DNA of 64,000 bases. It comes from Sipunculus nudus. Its lineage: Eukaryota > Annelida > Sipuncula > Golfingiida > Sipunculidae. Below, piece after piece: positions 35,611 to 47,734 of this stretch. Location: the NCBI GenBank assembly GCA_026874595.1, contig CM049311.1, positions 60,764,453 through 60,828,452 of the forward strand. The letters run 5' to 3'. Position numbers and translations under genes: made by a program. The notes beneath the pieces were generated by a model. It was not told the DNA's origin, ran no database searches, and worked only from the letters and a program-made list of their open reading frames with translations. Every line of letters begins with the position of its first letter. Positions within the stretch are counted from its first letter, which is position 1.

Positions 35611-36164
35611 TGTCGGAGGCAGGGCGAGAGGAGGAAGATGTACATAAAACCATTGCACCGTACCACTAGATCTACTTCTGCCATCTACTTATTGCCATAA
35701 TACCAGGAATTCAATTCGCTCTTGCATAAGCTCGTCCGTGCCTTTGATATTACGCAAAGACTACATCAGTTTGACAACTCCTATTGAGCACAATATGTGC
35801 ATAGTTGGGGTATTTCTACAAAACAAATAGCGTTCCATGTCACCTAAGTATGTTTGTCACTGGGGATTAGCTTCTGCTCATAACAGCATGAATATCGTAA
35901 TCTAAATTAAAATAATTTAAATTGGTAAGAAAAAATACAGATCGATACAAAGCTGCAAATATTTAAATACTGTGGTCTTTCCAGTTAGATTATATTAGGC
36001 TCAATATGAATGTGATTACTCACACTCAAAGAGATATCACCAGGTTAGTAAGCTAAATCCATTGATAAAAAAAACTGTAACCTTGCCTGTAATCCCCGTT
36101 CCCGCGCTCGGCTTACGGTCCTGGTTAGGTCGGCCTGAAGACAAATCGGCAAAAATGCGACTCC

Positions 36165-37083
36165 CTTACAATTAGTGGTGGGCCGATTATCGAGTTTTAT
36201 CGAAAGTCAGTCCGTTTGCTGCCACTTTCAAGCGCTCGATTACCAAAGGCAACTTTCGATTACACCATAATAATAATTGTTTTCTTTCCAGAATGCCTTT
36301 ATGTTATCGGCAAAAATTATTCTTCCATTTTTACCACATTCATATGATGAGAATGCATTCCCATATAACTTCCGTATGTAACTGAATATGACATGGTAGA
36401 AGCGAGAACGGAGGACTTATTTAACCTCTGTGAACTGGCAGGGGGCTTCAGAATTAGCGGAGAGTTTTCTAACGAGATGTACATTGCAAAATATCGGCGG
36501 GATGGCGTTAAAATACTCCATAAATTCTCCAGGTCTATGCCAATTTTGCGAGATTCTCTTAGAAATAATATATTCAACCCATGCCATGCAGGTGCCGCTG
36601 TTTAGACTGTCCTTAAAGAAATTCTTTGTTGGGGCTAACCCGGCCGGTCGAGTATTTGGATTTCGGCTGGATTTTTTTTTTGTTTGATTATTCTGCATTT
36701 TTTTTTTGTATGATCTGCCCTAAGGGCAACTGGGCCCGTAAAATCTGCCTTCATGTGCTAGAAAAACAGCCCCTCTATAGGCCTAATATTCTTATATGCT
36801 CTTAATTCACATACAGAAAGATATTACCAGACGTTGCCGATGGTTTAATTTGATCCTTAAAATTAGTCTGATCGTATCTTAATATGTGGAAGGATTGTTA
36901 CACTCGTGGCCGACAGGACAATACCTGCGGGGGGAAACGCGGGAAGAGTTTCACATATTATTGCATATTTCTTTGATAATTGTATATATTTGTCTGAACC
37001 GATTAATTATCGATCATCAGTCGGTTTGCTCAAACCGATGATCGATTATGAAAAAGGAACCGACTCCCACCACTACTTACAAT
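36165..37083. mobile_element. hAT-type DNA transposon with 8-base target duplication
   Basis: CTTACAAT at 36165-36172 is repeated exactly at 37076-37083. The element (36173-37075, 903 bases) has perfect 10-base termini TAGTGGTGGG and CCCACCACTA. An 8-base duplication and short TIRs of this type are hallmarks of hAT elements. Subterminal CGATTATCGA/ATCGAT motifs occur at both ends. Open frames inside are short and do not resemble a hAT transposase, so it is taken as non-autonomous. Confidence 0.88.
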
Positions 37084-37816
37084 ACCCTTAATTTCTAATG
37101 TCCCCTTTTCTCTTATCTGAAATTCAAAATAGATTTTTCATTCATACAGGGTTTGCTGTCCATGTGTGATATGGCTGACTCTGAAACTTTCTTACCATAA
37201 TATTTTTGTTTGATTTTACCTATACCACTGTGGTTTTCATAGCAAAGTCTTGGAATATTTGGCACTGTTAACCGACCCTTGATCTCGTAGCACGCGAAAA
37301 GGAGTATATACTAAAGAGCCACAACTGGGTATAGGTCCTAAGTAGTCCGGTCCAGTCCGTTTGAGCCCGCTCTGTTTGTGGGGGTTTCAGGACCAGCCAG
37401 GATCGGGAGTTTTTCACTGGCCAATGAGAGCAGCTCTATAAATCACATGATATAGGCGTACAAATTTGAAAAATCTGTATTCAGAAAAGGAAATTACGTG
37501 GATGCCTAATAAAGATTGGTATCCTCTTTAGCTATATATAGACGTAAAGGATACACGTGTTATTGCTATTCAATACAGAAATAACATCCACGAATATGAT
37601 TTATGTTGACCATCATTTCGAGATTTAAGTATAATCAAACTATGAGTTTTGTATATATAGTGTTTATTTAATATTTTTTATTGAAAACTTTTATCAGGAT
37701 GCCGTCTATAGACTGTTGGGTGACCTTGTCAGACTGTACAGATCTTCCACAAAGTACTGATATAGATCAAATACATTAAATCACAACACCATTCATCATA
37801 TTGGCTTCTTGTATGA

Positions 37817-37873
<57 letters not shown>

Positions 37874-38290
37874 AAACTGTACATCATGGGCAGGCCAAAC
37901 TTTATATTTTGACAATCCCTAATTGATAAGATCAGATCAGATCAGGAATTCGTTTTGCCGTTGACGTAATACGTACATGCAGACTATAAATTTAAAAATA
38001 AAGCCTAAAACTACTAAAGCACATTACACTAAGACTAAAGACTATAACGACTAGAATTTGCTTCAATGATTAGACAATGATTACACTTAGTAACGCACTG
38101 ACATTCATGACATTGGTATTTTGCACAACAATTTCGACATTGGCAGTTATGGTGCTGCATGCCTCCGTGTTTTGTGTGTTTGATTCCTCAGTCTCTTACC
38201 ATTTAGTGCACATTCAATGGATGAATGACATCACTTAAAATGTTTTTTTTACTTTATCAAGAACTTTGATAGGCTAACAGCCTATGGTGA
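37084..38290. other. Unassigned stretch with (TA)n/(CA)n
   Basis: A (TA)n tract at 37822-37863 runs into (CA)n to about 37873. No gene is recognised. Confidence 0.4.
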
Positions 38291-38302
38291 CAGGAAGGTG
38301 CA

Positions 38303-38540
38303 TTGTTGTACCACACAATAAAACTGAACAAGGTTACATACATTAGATTAATACGGGATGTATTACACTATACTGCTATAGAGAAAGCCCAAGGAATATT
38401 TGCAGCTGATTTAGAATCTGCTTTCGGCAGTGTGGATCCTGGTTTTATTTTGGCAGCTTTAACATACTTTGATTTCGACACAATGTATATTCACCTATAC
38501 AAAATGCGCAAGTCTGCAGATGACACAACTATATTATAGT
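38303..38540 (+). pseudogene. LINE reverse transcriptase fragment
   Basis: IEKAQGIFAADLESAFGSVD resembles reverse transcriptase motif A (F/L-A-x-D-x-x-x-A-F-D-S-V-D), with the second D changed to G. SADDTTIL, a motif C relic (F/YADD), follows after only about 30 residues instead of about 100, so the palm core is internally deleted. Stops follow directly. This is a degraded non-LTR retrotransposon, apparently related to the Tx1/L1-like type at 47.5 kb. Confidence 0.6.
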
Positions 38541-39142
38541 TAGGGATTTTGATTCAATGGGTAAGGGTTCTGATGTGCCGCGAATGTTTGAATACTAGTA
38601 TCATTCTTCACTTTAAATGAATCGCAAATATAGTCGAACTTGTATTGAATGAGTCTATACGGAATAAGGTATTGGGAAATTTTAATCTAAAGTGAATAAA
38701 CCCCACAATGTTATTAAAGAAATTGCATGGATTATTTTTCAAACCATGATGATTTGATATTGAATAAAATCAAGAGGGTTAAACACAACTTTAATTATAC
38801 GGAAATGCAGAAATCTAACAAATCAGCAATCTAACTTTCTGGCAGAGCAGACGTGGTACACTCATTAGCAATTAGAACAGTCATGAATGTCACAATAAAC
38901 TATGCTAATCCTACCAGAAACTGTACTCTAAAGAAGTTTAAAAAATAAGTCAATAATTTATTGAGAGGGCTAAGAAGCCCTTGAGCAAAATACGCAACTG
39001 TTATAGGAAAAAATGAGAAATGGGGTTTAACTTTGTAAAATTTGCATGAATGCAAAATGAAGACACAGAGATAATGTGGGTTAAACGCATTTTATGTTCA
39101 AAACCATCTGTCACTGTAAAAATTTTGATTTGCTTTTGTAAT

Positions 39143-39146
<4 letters not shown>

Positions 39147-39221
<75 letters not shown>
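39147..39221. repeat. (TA)n microsatellite, left flank of the Tigger-like element
   Basis: A pure TA tract of about 75 bases. It continues as (TA)n at 40835-40870 on the other side of the element, so it is the split insertion target. Confidence 0.95.
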
Positions 39222-39224
<3 letters not shown>

Positions 39225-39366
39225 TAGAACGCCTGTATTACGGTCACCATCGGGACTGGATGAAAGTGGCCTTAATACAGGAGTGGCCGTTATACAGGAC
39301 TTGACCAGGATAGCGGGGTTAAAACACGGAAACCAAGTTCAAATCTTTATTACAATCTTCATAGTG

Positions 39367-39522
39367 TTACATGATCTCTCGCTTCCTATTAAGTATGTTT
39401 TGTACTTGAGTTTGGCCGACACCACAGATTTCTGCTAGCTGTCGGTTGCTTTTCCCGTCACTATTCCTGATCAGATCTACCTTTTCTTTGAATGCAAGTT
39501 CATGTCTTTTCTTGGTCGCCAT
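39367..39522 (-). pseudogene. Tigger-like transposase N-terminus (CENP-B-type helix-turn-helix)
   Basis: From ATG at 39522 the frame gives 51 residues: MATKKRHELAFKEKVDLIRN, then SDGKSNRQLAEICGVGQTQV, QNILNRKREIM, and TAA. This is the psq/CENP-B_N helix-turn-helix that opens Tigger/pogo transposases and binds their TIRs. The second DNA-binding helix-turn-helix and the DDE domain are absent. An AATAAA-containing stretch follows near 39350, so the deletion joined the N-terminus to the 3' end. A longer upstream frame to 39603 is not needed, as the family start is at MATKK. Confidence 0.8.
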
Positions 39523-39915
39523 AATGGTTACAGTGAATTGGACAGAGTATGCGTAACATTTTATACATGTAACAATGTTTATTTTGCATTCATATTTATT
39601 CATGTATGAGTAAAATTGTGCGATGTTTGCCGCACTGTTTTCGTTTGATGTACGTGCTCACAAGGACATTAAAAAAGTTTAGAGATCGACAGTTTTTCCG
39701 ATGACATAATCATCGGGACCCGCTGGTTGTAATTCGTTAATTAAATGAACACCCTGATTAAGATCCAGCTCACACGACTGATTCCCAAACATACACACAG
39801 GTGGGAACATATGTCTTACTTTTGTGCATACTAATGGGGCTGAGTGGGGTAGTGCGAAAATGGCCAGTCAACTCAGTCACGGTCGAGTGGTTACCTTCAT
39901 CCAGGCACTCATTAA

Positions 39916-40558
39916 AGGCCCCATTACACTAGATGAAGACCTTACGGCGACCATGGCGACCTAGTAGATCGCCGTTGGTCGCCCTCAACATCGGAAAAAA
40001 AACTCAAAGTATGACTGCGATGCCGCTCTCGCCCCGCTGACACGACGTATTATTGCGCCGCGAGCTTAATCAGAGCGCAGACGCCAGCACACGTCGAATG
40101 CAACTGGGCGCAGAGAGAACGCAGCTCTGACGTCATAAGCGCAGCGGCAGCACCGTGCGAAGCGTGTAAAGAGCTCACTAGGGTCACCGAGGTCTCGGTA
40201 GCGGCGGGGTTAGTGTGCTGAGCCAGTGCCGTGGAACGGGAAGGCTGATGCTACCATGTTTACTGACGATTGACCTGCGCTATCAGGAAGCTGGTACTGC
40301 GCTGCTGGGACACTGATGGCGATCAAATTCCGATCTGACTGCGCTTTTAATCCACGGCGACCCCGTGGCGGAAATTTTGTCCATGTTCAAAACTGGTCGC
40401 CACTCATGGCGTTCATGGTGACCATATGACGACCCAAGGCGACACTATCTCGCTCCTACGAAGCTCATGAAAACTTAAGGCCACTCTGGCTGGGCTCCAC
40501 GGCGATCTGCCCCAATTCGGTGATCGCATGGCGATCGCCTTCTCATGTGACAGGGGTG
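39916..40558. mobile_element. Nested Harbinger-like MITE
   Basis: A 643-base insert flanked by TAA at 39913-39915 and 40559-40561. Its ends are imperfect inverted repeats (GGCCCCATTACACTAGATGA against CACCCCTGTCACATGAGAAG), followed inside by many GGCGACC/GATCGCC words in both orientations. A 3-base TAA/TTA duplication with such ends is typical of PIF/Harbinger elements. No transposase frame is present. Confidence 0.55.
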
Positions 40559-40831
40559 TAACAGATAGGAATATGTGAGAGCGGACACTTGTGAAATGAT
40601 ATTGAGGTCAGAAGTGTCCGCTCGATTTGTTGAGCCCATGTCACGGAGGCACTGCCCCGACCGTAATTGAGGCGTTTACCGGCTTGCGGGACAGAGAGAC
40701 CTGATAATGAAATATAAGAGAAAAATGATTATGAAATATAACGGTCGAAAACTCGGCACCGGAAAATCTGACCGTTATAGACGTATTGACCGTTATTGAG
40801 GCGTGGCCGTTAGCAGGCGTTCTATTGTATA

Positions 40832-40870
<39 letters not shown>

Positions 40871-40872
<2 letters not shown>

Positions 40873-42334
40873 AAACTTGTAGAGAAAATATGGGAAATGC
40901 TTACCAGTCATAAAGTATGGCATAAACGAAACAGAGAAATAATATCGAGAACATGTTTTTATATAGGGGAATATATAAGTACCTTATAATCATATATAGA
41001 TCTTTCAGAGAAATTCAATGCAAGCACTCAATGACTAAATTCCTCTCAATGATCAGTTGTATAAGTGGAAATTAAAAGGACTAAACCTGTATGTTAATTT
41101 TACCTTGTATTAATTTACTATTTCCCCTATACCAGCCAATGTTTGGCTTCGTTGCCAACACGCGTAACTGACGAAGTTGTGCTTACATGATATTAAACTT
41201 TGATCCCATTGGATCTCTGTATTATATATGTATATATTGTGTTGTCTACTAAATGAAGAAGAGCGCGCGTGTAACAAAAAAATCTTACCAGAAACGTAGT
41301 GTGTAGCCTCTACAGAATCTGACAAAATCAGGAACTAATTTGGTTAAAATTCTCTTACTTGCTTGCCTAATGTAAATGTAGACTCATGGAAACCACCGAG
41401 CATGCAAGTAAAGTAAGCCTTCCTTGCATGAAAGAGCATGTATCGATACAATACATTGTCTAATAGCCAGTTCTTAGAAAACACCAAAAAAACCTAGGAC
41501 GTCCTGAGTGAGGACCTTTATAGGAAGTTTTTGGGTTGGAGCACCTGACTGTTTACCTGTACCTGTTACGTGTACCTGTTAAACAGATGTTCTGAACAGA
41601 CAACACATATAAGGGGCACATCGAGAGGTATATTATTTATATAAAAAAATATAAACAGCATTTTACATATCTCTGCTGCGCCTTCATTATCATGTTTACC
41701 ATGCAGATTATTCATGATATAAGCTGCAAACTAGTATGAAGGTTATACAGGAAACATGAAAAATTAATTAAACAAATATACATATAAATGTCATTTGAGC
41801 CCATCACCTGGGGGAAGGGTTGTATAGCGTTGCCCCAGCGTGTGACCATGGAAGAGACTAAATCACGCCTGATCATTTTTTTATTTATTTCATTTGTTCT
41901 TAAAAGCACTGCCAGTGTCTGAACGTGATTTTGCTTGTCAACAGGTAAATGATGTTCAGCAGAATCCTGTTCATCTGAATATTTTTGGGGTTGAAAGAAT
42001 TATGTTCGCATTATTGTGGAATCGGTTATTCGAGGTTTTACTACTTTACTATATTTTTGTGTATGGCCAATGGTCAATATTGTTTTATTTCCAATCAGGA
42101 CCATCTTAAGGATGGGCACAAGAAAGATCCGCGTATATTGCAAAATATCTGAGTTTTGTGGTGAATAAGTGTTTTCTTTACTTTGATTATATTTTAGTTT
42201 TCGGCCAGCATTCTTTGATCCTTACCATTTTAACCAGTCACGGATGTAGAGCAAAGAACTTCCTAACAATCCGTTCACTGGCTATAAAAAAATATTTCAA
42301 AATCACCATTTACCTATAGAGTGAACATTATATA
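40871..42334. other. Unassigned stretch
   Basis: No gene or named repeat is recognised between the Tigger-like element and the next inverted-repeat element. Short frames here have no homology that I can see. Confidence 0.35.
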
Positions 42335-44756
42335 CCGTATTTCCTTCAACAGACACCCGGACGTTTATTTTTTCAGACCCTGCTTTGACCCGGCGTCTAA
42401 ACAAGGCATAGACATAGACATAGTTTATTCTCAAAACCCTGTAACAGGTACAAGAGATGATCATATGCAATATTTGATAATCGTGATCAAGACATACACG
42501 GTGTTCAATGTATCTGAAAACAAAATATTTAATAATTTAAGGAAGACAACCCCTATGTAAATTTATGATTCAGAATAATCTTTAAAAACCTGCAAATATT
42601 AATAAGATCCCACTTTCTTCTTATGTCAAACAAACGATTCATTTTTATCTCATCAGGGAGACGCAAAACAGTCTCAGGTATATAATGCAACCGCTCCAAA
42701 AACAAAATACTCACACACAAACAAATAATGATATTCATCCCCAATAACATCCAGACTACATAACTTGCATTGTCTTTCATCATAAGTTAACCCTAGGATA
42801 CGACCTGTCCGCACTGGTAAATGGTGATTTCCAGTCCTGAATTTGCACATTAATTGACAGAATCTAGTGGGCAAAATCGTTAAGTATGGTTCAAAAAATA
42901 AATCTTTCTTTATGCAATGAGTATGCTCTACATATTTGTGCCTCTGAGACAAGTTCATGCCATCTTTGTTGATACTGGTCCTGGAGTTTTAATCGAATAC
43001 ACTGGTATGACCACCCAGAGTTCATAACTTGCTGGTGAGACCATATATTAGGTAACCCACTGAAGCACAATACATTTCTTACCTCACTAATCCACAGACA
43101 ATCTACTTCTCCACTACAATATAAATCAAATAGTAATCCATAACTTAAATTGACATATTTTTCACGTTTTCCTGTTATAATCCGCGCCCAGAATCCAATT
43201 AGCCTAGCTTTAACCTCAACACTGAGAGGAAATCTTCCAAGTTCTCCATATACGATCAGCGAGGGTGTATTCTTCGGTACTCCTAATATACACCTAAATA
43301 TATATAGTCATCTACCACATCAATATTATCTGGCCCAATTTTAAACTGTGGCATTTTTCTAATTTTTCCTTTTGAGAACACCATAACCTTTGATTTTTCT
43401 GGATTAACAGTTATATCTAGTTCATTACAAAAGATATACAAAATATTAAATGCCTTTTACAGTTCCTGTTCAGTTTCAGCTAAGATCACTGTATCATCTG
43501 CATATAGAAGAACATGAATGTTTTGCATTATAAGGATATTCCGGGCTGATAGAGATAAAGTTTGAAATTGATTTAACAGTTTTAAACCCTTACATTTTGC
43601 GGCAAGCCTATATACAGTTTAAATCGCTCACATACAACGCAAAGAGCAGCGGTGATAGATTATCACCTTGTCGTACACCAACATCGCTGGCGAAAAAAAT
43701 CAGATAGGTATCCATCGATCAAAATACACAATTTTGTATTCAAATATAAATCAATTATAGATCTCGTTAATTTCCCTTTAATACCTTTCTGTAACAATTT
43801 TAACCATAATTTCGTTCGATTTATTTTGTCGAAAGCTGTCCTGTAGTCAATAAAACCGCAATATAATTTCTTTTTCCTATGTAGATATATATATCCACCA
43901 AAATCTTCAATGTATATATGTGGTCATTGGTACCATATCCTTTACGAAATCCAGCTTGCTCCTAGCCAAGCAAATTATTTTCCTCCACAAATGCAGTTAT
44001 TCTCTTGTTAATTAGAAAGGTAAATAGTTTACCTAAACAACTTAACATTGTTATACCTCTATAACTGCTAGGTAACTCTTTGGTCCCTTTATTTTTATAA
44101 ATCGGATGGATCATTCCAAGTTTCCAATCAGCTGGGATATACCCACTATGCAATACTGCATTAAATAATTTTGTAAACAAAGTTAACATCAGCGGGGCTG
44201 ATGTTTTAAGGAACTCATTTATAATTAAATCAAAACCACATGCCTTTTTATTTGGCAAGTTTTTTAATTGCCTCTCTGACTTTATTTTCAGAGAATCCTT
44301 CACCTAGATTATCAGGACTGCTAAATAAATCAAAATCTGAAAATGGTTTGGCACGTTCATCGCATATATCCCTCTCATTTAAAAGTTTAAATGGTCATAT
44401 AACTTGGTGAAATTCCCCGCAGTACATCTATTGATGTTATTATTATTTTTACGAACTGTCGACCAGTAAGCCTTGGCATTACTTTTCCTCATTTTGCGTA
44501 AAGATTCACAAAATGTTGTTTTATATTTATTATACTGGATACTTAAACATTTCTTATATGCCCGACTTGCAAAACTCAGTCTATTCCGATTGACGTCACT
44601 GGGTGATTGGTTAAATATTTTCTTTGCCCTCATAAACTCATTACGCTTACATTTACAAAGATCATTAAACCATGGCTTATTCCTTTTAATTCTTTTTTAA
44701 GATATTTTTTAGGCCGGTGACTATTTAAGGCCCGGCGTCTGTTCAAGGAAATATGG
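42335..44756. mobile_element. Inverted-repeat DNA element carrying a LINE insertion
   Basis: CCGTATTTCCTTCAACAGAC at 42335-42354 is inverted at 44756-44737 (CCATATTTCCTTGAACAGAC), 18 of 20. Similarity continues inward as CACCCGGACG against GCCGGGCC. Most of the interior is a minus-strand LINE (42403-44698), so the original DNA element was short. No clear target duplication was found and the superfamily is open. Confidence 0.6.
42403..44698 (-). pseudogene. Degraded LINE (reverse transcriptase), 5'-truncated
   Basis: Reading from 44698 down: KPWFNDLCK, KAYWSTVRKN, LPNKKACGFDLIINEFLK, PADWKLGMIHPIYKNKGTKE, SYRGITMLSCLGKL, NNLLG-stop-EQAGFRKGYG, then the motif A region YRTAFDKINRTKLW in another frame. 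Motif C (VLLYADDTVILAETEQE) lies near 43470-43520. A C-terminal knuckle CKLCSLDVIGDEYHYLFVCE lies near 42700-42800. Several stops and frameshifts inactivate it. The 3' end near 42403-42431 has tandem CTATGT repeats after AATAAA, a microsatellite tail rather than poly(A). The clade was not fixed (Jockey/CR1-like range). Confidence 0.85.
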
Positions 44757-44937
44757 CACTAGTACCTCACAAGAATTTATAACGTAACTAATTTTTACAG
44801 CACATGCCTGCGATTGTTTTGTTTTAAACCACAGTCTTATTGTCCCTCCATATACTGAGCGACAGTAACTGAGCGACTGTTTAGTGTATTTTAAACTGCT
44901 AGGCAAGAGGTTTAATATTTAAACAACAGATAATAAA

Positions 44938-45222
44938 AAAAGGTATGGTTCTCAGGCACTTTTTTTCATAAATCAATGTAGGCGGGCAATATTTTATTGT
45001 TTACCTATTTTTGTATGTTTTGATAAAAATGTCATATGAACAATGAAAAGCATGAATATAACAATTTTTTTCTAAACAGGTAAAAGCACTATATAAGAGA
45101 GGATACATTATCAAAATTTTATCAATTTATTTTCTTGAAAGATGAAAATAAAAATAAAAACTTTTGATTGGGGGGGGGGGGGTAAAAATGACGCGGGCGG
45201 TGCCTGAGAACCATACCTTTTA
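44938..45222. mobile_element. MITE with perfect 20-base inverted termini
   Basis: AAGGTATGGTTCTCAGGCAC at 44940-44959 is matched by its exact inverse GTGCCTGAGAACCATACCTT at 45200-45219. The element is about 285 bases, AT-rich inside, with a G-run near 45171-45182. A related right end (AAAAATGACGCG, CGGTGCCTGAGAA) is found at 52925-52956. No frame inside is coding. Confidence 0.75.
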
Positions 45223-47461
45223 TTTATTTTTTTTTTTGCCTATATGTTGTTTAAAATATTTTGAATAAACATATTTTATGTGGATGCCACCATCAACATT
45301 ACCCTCCACGCACTTCCCCCGCGCATTTTTTAAACAAAAACAAGACACAGATGACAGCCGAACAGAAGCCTGTATACCCATTTTACGTATTCCTATGCCC
45401 AACAGCGGTTTAAAATAAATTCAAACCCTTATGCACTCCCTAGCTTAACATTCCACATTTTCATGCGTTATTAAATCTGTCAGCACAGTCAGCTGAAATT
45501 ATTACATGCACGTAAGATGTGTTGGACTCAGAGGCATGCAATACATTTTCCAGTAACTGAGCAACATGCATGATATGTTGTTGCTGCCATCTGGTAGTAA
45601 ATTTAATAACTAGCGTGGTCAGATAGTCTAGATAGCTTGGTCATGGCCAGATACGATGTGCTAAAACTGCGCCTAACTTAGACCGGACATTCTTGTCTCT
45701 TGATGACACGTTATATTAGTGAGAGAGGATCGTTTAATTGCTGGATACAGTTTATCCCTTTAGACAGACAGGACAGTTAAGCGTTCTTGAAAGCAGCCGG
45801 GATTATACTTTTTTTAAATGTATTGTCTGCCACATTGGCTTGAATGGTTACAGCTTAAAACAGTTTATGCAACAGCTAATCATTTAATAATATCGTGTGG
45901 CACAAATTGCATGATAACATTAAAGGACATTATTCCAAACTCCGACGTGTGAGTCAGTTGTTTTAATAATATAAATAATATATACAGGACCCGGGATACA
46001 TGTTCTCAGCTTTACTTTCAGAGTGTGGCGGGGGAGGGGGGGGGGGGTCGGTAAATTAGTGTTCTTTTGTAATCCATTAAGGATATAATCGCCGCCCCTA
46101 CTGTATTTACACCCTGCGAATCAGAGGTCACCGGTGTGCGAGTTTTACACTTCTCGGTATTAACTAGAAACCACTGATGATCCCATAAACAGCTGATGCT
46201 TCTGTATGAATGGGGTTAAAGTTGGCTAGACGAATTTTTTAATATCATAACCATATGAGTGTAAAATACCAGGTCATAACCCCATAAAGCGGTTCTGTAT
46301 TTCAAAGGATCAACCTTAAATATTCTAGAATCATCTTTTGCTTGACGACCGCCTGTACGGCGAGTATTTACATAGTCTGGAAATTTTGTGTACCGGCACA
46401 CCTGTGCACAAAAAGCAGGAAGTACCCAGCGGTATCGTACAGACGCCACTGTGAGCCAGCTTGGTGACCCCGCGGGCTGGATTTCTCAACAAGTATAACA
46501 ATATTCTGTTTCGGGTCGGTTGCAGAAATCGTCTTCAGAATACAGCCTTGTGGCACAAAGACTGTTAAAATTGGTCCAGATTTTAATTTCTGTAATAAAG
46601 TTTATTGGATGTTTGTACATTGTTAGTCCAAATGAATGTTAATCAGTACTTTGCCGTACAAGCTTTAATGTATAATAAAAACTTTTTTGTGTCAGGCTCT
46701 GTTTTCTCTACTCTTTTCTAGGCCGTATGAATCTACATTGGAATCACTACAGTATCTAATACTTCTGAAAATATCGTAAATCAGCTTAATTGATAACTGC
46801 CATGGAATTCAAGGGTAGACAAAATCGTAATAATAAATGATTTTAGGAAGTTGTATACAATTCATCTAGCAATTCAGAGAGTTCTAGATTCACATAACTC
46901 TGACTATATAAATTATACTAATTTGTTAAAAAACTAAATGTATATAAAATGTTAGATTTATGTGCCTGATCCATAGGCTATATAAAAATGTAGGATAACT
47001 GAACATGGAAAAAGTATGCATATGCATGGCTATGTTTTTTATACAAATCGAGCTAATATTTTTGTTTTTCAATTGGATCAGCCATGTAAACAGGACGTTT
47101 TACATTTGAAAACCATTTCCTAAAAAAGAACAAGCGCAACAGTTATTTTGATCTATATACCTTGCCGTCGACTGAACAACAGTTTGGATATTGGTAACGA
47201 GTGAAGGAGGCATGTTGTGTTGCCTCACCGTGAGGCAGCGACATCTGTTGGGATTATAACTTACTAATGATTAGGCTGAACTGATCATAAGTCAAATGGA
47301 GCTTTTACTATGTTTCGGGCAACACATTTCTGTCTTTGTATTTCTGGGAAACGATAGGGATACAACTGTTCCGTACTGTGTATATATCGATTAAAGCAGA
47401 GTTCCTGGGATGCAAATTATGGGAAATTACTACAGAACTGCAACAAACATGCTTAGATGGC
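45223..47461. other. Unassigned stretch left of the intact LINE
   Basis: No gene is recognised. A G-run lies at about 46033-46047. Overlapping short frames at 46216-46556 have no family resemblance. Confidence 0.35.
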
Positions 47462-47488
47462 GAAAGGTCTCATGCAATCATACTACTT

Positions 47489-47734
47489 ATGCATTCATTA
47501 ATATCACAAAACATGGTTATTTATAGTGTAAGGACAAAATGCCTGTCACAGGAGTTAAATGTAAAAAATAGTTCAATCTTATTAAGAGAACATAAAGACA
47601 AAGCAGATATGCAGAGGGGTTACTTTATCTTCATCAGTAATTATTTATGTCTGGTTTCTCAGTTATTATACCCTAAATGTAAGAGGGTTGCGAGGGTACA
47701 GGAAAAGGAGGAAGATACTCCAATGGCTACTTGA
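47489..47734 (+). CDS. Short upstream frame of the LINE, unknown
   Basis: An ATG 15 bases into the element opens an 81-codon frame (MHSLISQNMV...) that overlaps the start of ORF2 by about 149 bases in another register. It shows no CCHC knuckle or coiled-coil that would mark an ORF1. It may be the 3' end of a truncated ORF1 or chance. Confidence 0.25.
   Translation: MHSLISQNMVIYSVRTKCLSQELNVKNSSILLREHKDKADMQRGYFIFISNYLCLVSQLLYPKCKRVARVQEKEEDTPMAT

Larger units (their letters stand above)
39222..40827. mobile_element. pogo/Tigger-like DNA transposon, internally deleted
   Basis: The left terminus CAGTAGAACGCCTG (39222-39235) is inverted as CAGGCGTTCTATTG (40814-40827), 13 of 14. The flanks are TA on both sides, the usual Tc1/mariner/pogo target, here within a long (TA)n tract. 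Subterminal 'GGCCGTTAT' and 'ACGG' motifs recur at both ends. The only coding remnant is a CENP-B-like DNA-binding N-terminus at 39522-39367. The DDE catalytic part is missing, and part of the length is a nested element at 39916-40558. Confidence 0.85.

Noticed and set aside
39050-39304. Ile-Tyr-rich frames at TA tracts (also near 40.8 and 53.2 kb)
   Set aside because: They are translations of (TA)n and carry no coding information.
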